Assembly: GCA_051002015.1 (NCBI GenBank) | Contig: JBPCMS010000010.1 | Span: forward strand, 1 to 15,215 | Source of the DNA: JACDBE01 sp051002015 | Lineage (GTDB): Bacteria; Actinomycetota; Acidimicrobiia; Spongiisociales; UBA5794 | Length of the DNA stretch: 15,215 nt | Direction of reading: 5' to 3' | Shown: positions 12,636-15,215 of the stretch, one piece after another | How positions within the stretch are numbered: position 1 is the stretch's first letter | How the letters are laid out: each line of letters opens with the position of its first letter | The notes under the pieces: generated by a model | The model's database searches: none | What the model was told of the DNA's origin: nothing | Seen by the model: the letters and a program-made list of their open reading frames with translations, nothing else | Made by a program: the position numbers and the translations under genes

Positions 12636-14021
12636 ATGTCGTATCCCACCATCCTCGAGGTCGTCGCCGGCAGCCCAGCCGACATCGCAGGGCTGCTGGT
12701 CGGTGATGAGCTGGTTGCGGTCAACGGCGTGTCGCCGACAGACGTCATCGAGTACCAGCAGCTCATCGACGACGACGATCCCGAGATGGTGGTTCGCCGA
12801 TCCGGGGTCGAGGTCGAGGTGGTGGTCGACAAGCCCGTCGCCCAGCCGCTCGGGATCAGGCTCAACGCCTCGATCTTCGACCGGGTGCAGACCTGCGACA
12901 ACCACTGCGAGTTCTGCTTCATCTACCAGCTTCCCCCAGGCATGCGGAAGTCGCTGTACCTCAAGGACGACGACTACCGGCTGTCGTTCCTGTACGGCAA
13001 CTTCACCACGCTCACCCGGTTCACCGAGCTCGACCTGGCTCGGGTGGTCGAGGAGAAGCTGGGGCCGCTGTACGTGTCGATCCACGCCACCGACCCCGTG
13101 GTGCGCACCAGGATGCTGCGCAACCCGAGAGGGGCGACCAGCCTGCGCTGGCTGCGCGGGCTGCTCGACCGCGACGTGACGGTGCACGGCCAGATCGTGC
13201 TGTGCCCCGGGATCAACGACGACGGTGTGCTGGCTCGGACCTGCGCCGAGATCGTGGCCCGCTACCCGAGGCTGGCCAGCGTCGGGATCGTCCCCCTGGG
13301 TCTGTCGAAGTACAACACCGAGACCAACCTCGTGGTCCACACCCCCGAGGGGGCGAGGCGCGACCTCGAGATCGTCCACACCTGGCAGGAGCGGGCGCGA
13401 GCCACGCTGGGGCGGCGGGTCTTCTTCGCCTCCGACGAGATGTACCTGGTGGCAGGGCTCCCGTTCCCGCCGACCGAGGCATACGAGGGGTACAACCAGC
13501 ACGAGAACGGCATCGGGATGGTGCGTGCCTTCTACGACGAGCTCGACCGGATCGAGGGCGGGAGCCGCTACGACGTGCCGGTGGTGACGGGCGAATGGCG
13601 GTCGATCCCGGCCGCCCCCGCCCTCGGCTACCGGGCGCCCCGCCACCTGGCCGCCGATCCTGCGGGCAATCCGGTGGGGCCCGCCGTGGTCCTGACCGCC
13701 CGCTACGGGGCGGCCGCCATCGAACCGGTGCGATCCCGGCTCGAGGCGCTGTCGGGGCGGACCATCCGGCTGCTCGAGGTACCCAACGACTACTTCGCGG
13801 GCAACGTCGGGGTGGCCGGGTTGATGGTCGGCGACGACGTGCGACGCGCCATCGCCGCCGACACCGGGCCCGCCGCCGTCTACCTCCTCCCCGACGTGGC
13901 GCTGCTGGGCGACCGCTTCCTCGACGACCTCCCCCTCGCCGACATCGCCGCCGCCGCCCCGGCCCCGGTGCGCGCCGTGCCGGCGACGGTGGCCGGGCTG
14001 CTCGAAGGGTTGGCGGCATGA
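12636..14021 (+). CDS. PDZ-radical SAM-DUF512 protein
   Basis: The 461-aa protein starts with a PDZ-like domain (about 4-65; VAGSPADIAGLLVGDELVAV). A radical SAM domain follows with the cluster motif Cys87-x3-Cys91-x2-Cys94 (CDNHCEFCF), and then FLYGNFTTLTRF and GQIVLCPGIN. The C-terminal half (about 290-460) is DUF512-like. Proteins of this architecture occur in Firmicutes, Actinobacteria and Cyanobacteria and, to my knowledge, have no established reaction. The stop overlaps the der start (ATGA), as expected from a conserved link with this ribosome-assembly GTPase. The family call is firm; the role is unknown. There is only a weak ribosome binding site before ATG 12636. Confidence 0.9.
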   Translation: MSYPTILEVVAGSPADIAGLLVGDELVAVNGVSPTDVIEYQQLIDDDDPEMVVRRSGVEVEVVVDKPVAQPLGIRLNASIFDRVQTCDNHCEFCFIYQLPPGMRKSLYLKDDDYRLSFLYGNFTTLTRFTELDLARVVEEKLGPLYVSIHATDPVVRTRMLRNPRGATSLRWLRGLLDRDVTVHGQIVLCPGINDDGVLARTCAEIVARYPRLASVGIVPLGLSKYNTETNLVVHTPEGARRDLEIVHTWQERARATLGRRVFFASDEMYLVAGLPFPPTEAYEGYNQHENGIGMVRAFYDELDRIEGGSRYDVPVVTGEWRSIPAAPALGYRAPRHLAADPAGNPVGPAVVLTARYGAAAIEPVRSRLEALSGRTIRLLEVPNDYFAGNVGVAGLMVGDDVRRAIAADTGPAAVYLLPDVALLGDRFLDDLPLADIAAAAPAPVRAVPATVAGLLEGLAA

Positions 14022-15215
14022 CCGCCCGCCCCGTGGTCGTGGTCATCGGCCGCCCCAACGTCGGCAAGTCGACGCTGACCAACCGGATCCTGCGCCGTCG
14101 CCTCGCCGTCGTCGACCAGCAGGCGGGGGTGACCAGGGATCGTCGCCAGTTCGAGGCGGAGTGGAACGGGCGCATGTTCCTGCTGGTCGACACCGGCGGC
14201 TGGGAACTGAGCCCGGACGAGCCGTTGATCGCCGGGGTGCGGGGTCAGACCGAGGCGGCCGTAGCCGCCGCCGACGTTGTGATCTACCTGGCGGACGCCA
14301 CCACCCAGGTCACCGACGACGACCAGGGGATCGCCCGGCTGCTGCTCCGCTCGGGGGTGGCGTACCTGTTCGCCGCCAACAAGGTCGATGGTGACCGCCA
14401 GGAGGCCGATCTCGACCACCTGTGGGCGCTGGGGCTCGGTGCCCCGATCCCGATCAGCGCCCAGCACGGCCGCGGGGTGGGCGATCTCCTCGATCGGCTG
14501 GTCGCCCTGCTTCCCGAGGAGGGGAGCACCGAACCGCCGCCGGGGATCGCCCGGCTGGCCATCATCGGCCGCCCCAACGTGGGCAAGTCGACCCTGCTCA
14601 ACAAGCTGGCGGGGGAACAGCGGGTGCTGGTCGACGACCAGCCGGGCACGACCCGCGACCCGATCGACATGGTGGTCGAGCTCGACGGCGAGCCGTTTGA
14701 GATCGTCGACACCGCAGGCATCCGGCGCCGAGCCAGGATCGAGGACGACGCCGACTTCTACGCCGTGCTGCGCGCTCGGGAGACCATCGCATCGGCCGAC
14801 GTGGCGCTGCTGGTCATCGACGGGCCGCGCGGGGTCACCCAACAGGAGCAGCGGCTGGCCGAGGAGATCGCCGAGGCCGGGGTGGGGCTGATCGTGCTGC
14901 TCAACAAGTGGGACGCGGTCGACGAGGAGAGCAGGGCGGTCACCGAGGACGGGGTCGGCGATCGGCTCGCCTTCGTGTCGTGGGCGCCGGTGCTGCGGAT
15001 GTCGGCGTTGACCGGCAGCCGGATCCATCGGCTCCCCAAGGCGATCAGGGCGGTCCTCGAGGCACGCCGCACCAGGATCCCCACCCCCCAGCTCAACCGG
15101 CTGATCCGGTCGTGGCAGGAGGCGCACCCACCCCCGATGCGCAACGGGAAGCGGCCCCGGATCATCTACGCCGTCCAGGCGGACAACAACCCGCCCCGGG
15201 TCGTTCTGTTCATCC
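14018..15215 (+). CDS. der: Ribosome biogenesis GTPase Der, 3'-truncated by the window
   Basis: Der (EngA) is a tandem-GTPase needed for 50S subunit assembly. The visible 399 codons hold both G domains. First: GRPNVGKS (11-18), GVTRD (37-41), DTGG (58-61), NKVD (121-124). Second: GRPNVGKS (184-191), PGTTRD (209-214), DTAG (231-234), NKWD (296-299). The C-terminal KH-like domain begins near 350 and is cut at NNPPRVVLFI, so about 30-40 residues are missing at the window edge. ATG 14018 overlaps the stop of the DUF512 gene in ATGA, so translation is probably coupled. Der downstream of cmk matches mycobacteria, with ispH and the DUF512 gene placed in between here. Confidence 0.96.
   Translation, partial: MTARPVVVVIGRPNVGKSTLTNRILRRRLAVVDQQAGVTRDRRQFEAEWNGRMFLLVDTGGWELSPDEPLIAGVRGQTEAAVAAADVVIYLADATTQVTDDDQGIARLLLRSGVAYLFAANKVDGDRQEADLDHLWALGLGAPIPISAQHGRGVGDLLDRLVALLPEEGSTEPPPGIARLAIIGRPNVGKSTLLNKLAGEQRVLVDDQPGTTRDPIDMVVELDGEPFEIVDTAGIRRRARIEDDADFYAVLRARETIASADVALLVIDGPRGVTQQEQRLAEEIAEAGVGLIVLLNKWDAVDEESRAVTEDGVGDRLAFVSWAPVLRMSALTGSRIHRLPKAIRAVLEARRTRIPTPQLNRLIRSWQEAHPPPMRNGKRPRIIYAVQADNNPPRVVLFI

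Noticed and set aside
13880..15127. 415-aa minus-strand frame opposite der
   Set aside because: Der shows both complete sets of G motifs on the plus strand; the antisense frame is a compositional shadow.

Overview
The window is a high-GC, high-GC3 bacterial chromosome segment with many GTG/TTG starts and tightly coupled genes (ATGA, GTGA and TGATG overlaps). The order HAD phosphatase, small ORF, nadK, pyrG, ADP-ribose-type NUDIX, xerD, scpA, scpB, rluB-like, cmk, der closely matches the Mycobacterium tuberculosis Rv1692-Rv1713 neighbourhood as I remember it, so the source is almost certainly an actinobacterium. The extra genes (traR/dksA-like, aroA beside cmk, ispH, and a PDZ/radical SAM/DUF512 gene beside der) fit a deep-branching lineage such as Acidimicrobiia. 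The class is an inference from gene content only.

Layout. 1-139: 3' end of a HAD-IIA phosphatase gene. 140-1751: a convergent intergenic region with two hairpin-bearing repeat units, the second split by a 1.42-kb IS481-like element (248-1665). The element has a 6-7 bp target duplication, subterminal repeats at both ends, and a transposase gene broken by one frameshift in a G6 run. 1752-2477: rhomboid protease on the minus strand. 2516-3573: a 58-codon acidic ORF and NAD kinase, separated by an 80-bp leader with two interleaved complementary pairs. 3566-3759: a short, well-biased reading frame without a start, probably a broken small gene. 3787-6894: pyrG, NUDIX hydrolase, xerD. 6948-7286: DksA/TraR-type zinc protein. 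7287-7485: spacer with a second startless coding-like stretch. 7486-11440: scpA, scpB, rluB-like, aroA, cmk as one compact run. 11441-11526: a 16-bp perfect hairpin nested inside a 10-bp inverted repeat that covers the stop codons of cmk and ispH. 11527-12573: ispH, minus strand. 12636-15215: DUF512 radical SAM gene overlapping der, which runs off the window.

Function. Most of the segment is housekeeping: nucleotide supply (nadK, pyrG, cmk), chromosome dimer resolution and condensation (xerD, scpA, scpB), ribosome modification and assembly (rluB-like, der), aromatic amino acid and isoprenoid precursors (aroA, ispH). I found no defence system, CRISPR array, tRNA or rRNA. The points that deserve checking are the architecture of the IS ends, the structured nadK leader, the composite palindrome between cmk and ispH, the two startless reading frames, the alanine in the AroA active-site loop, and the unassigned DUF512 protein coupled to Der.
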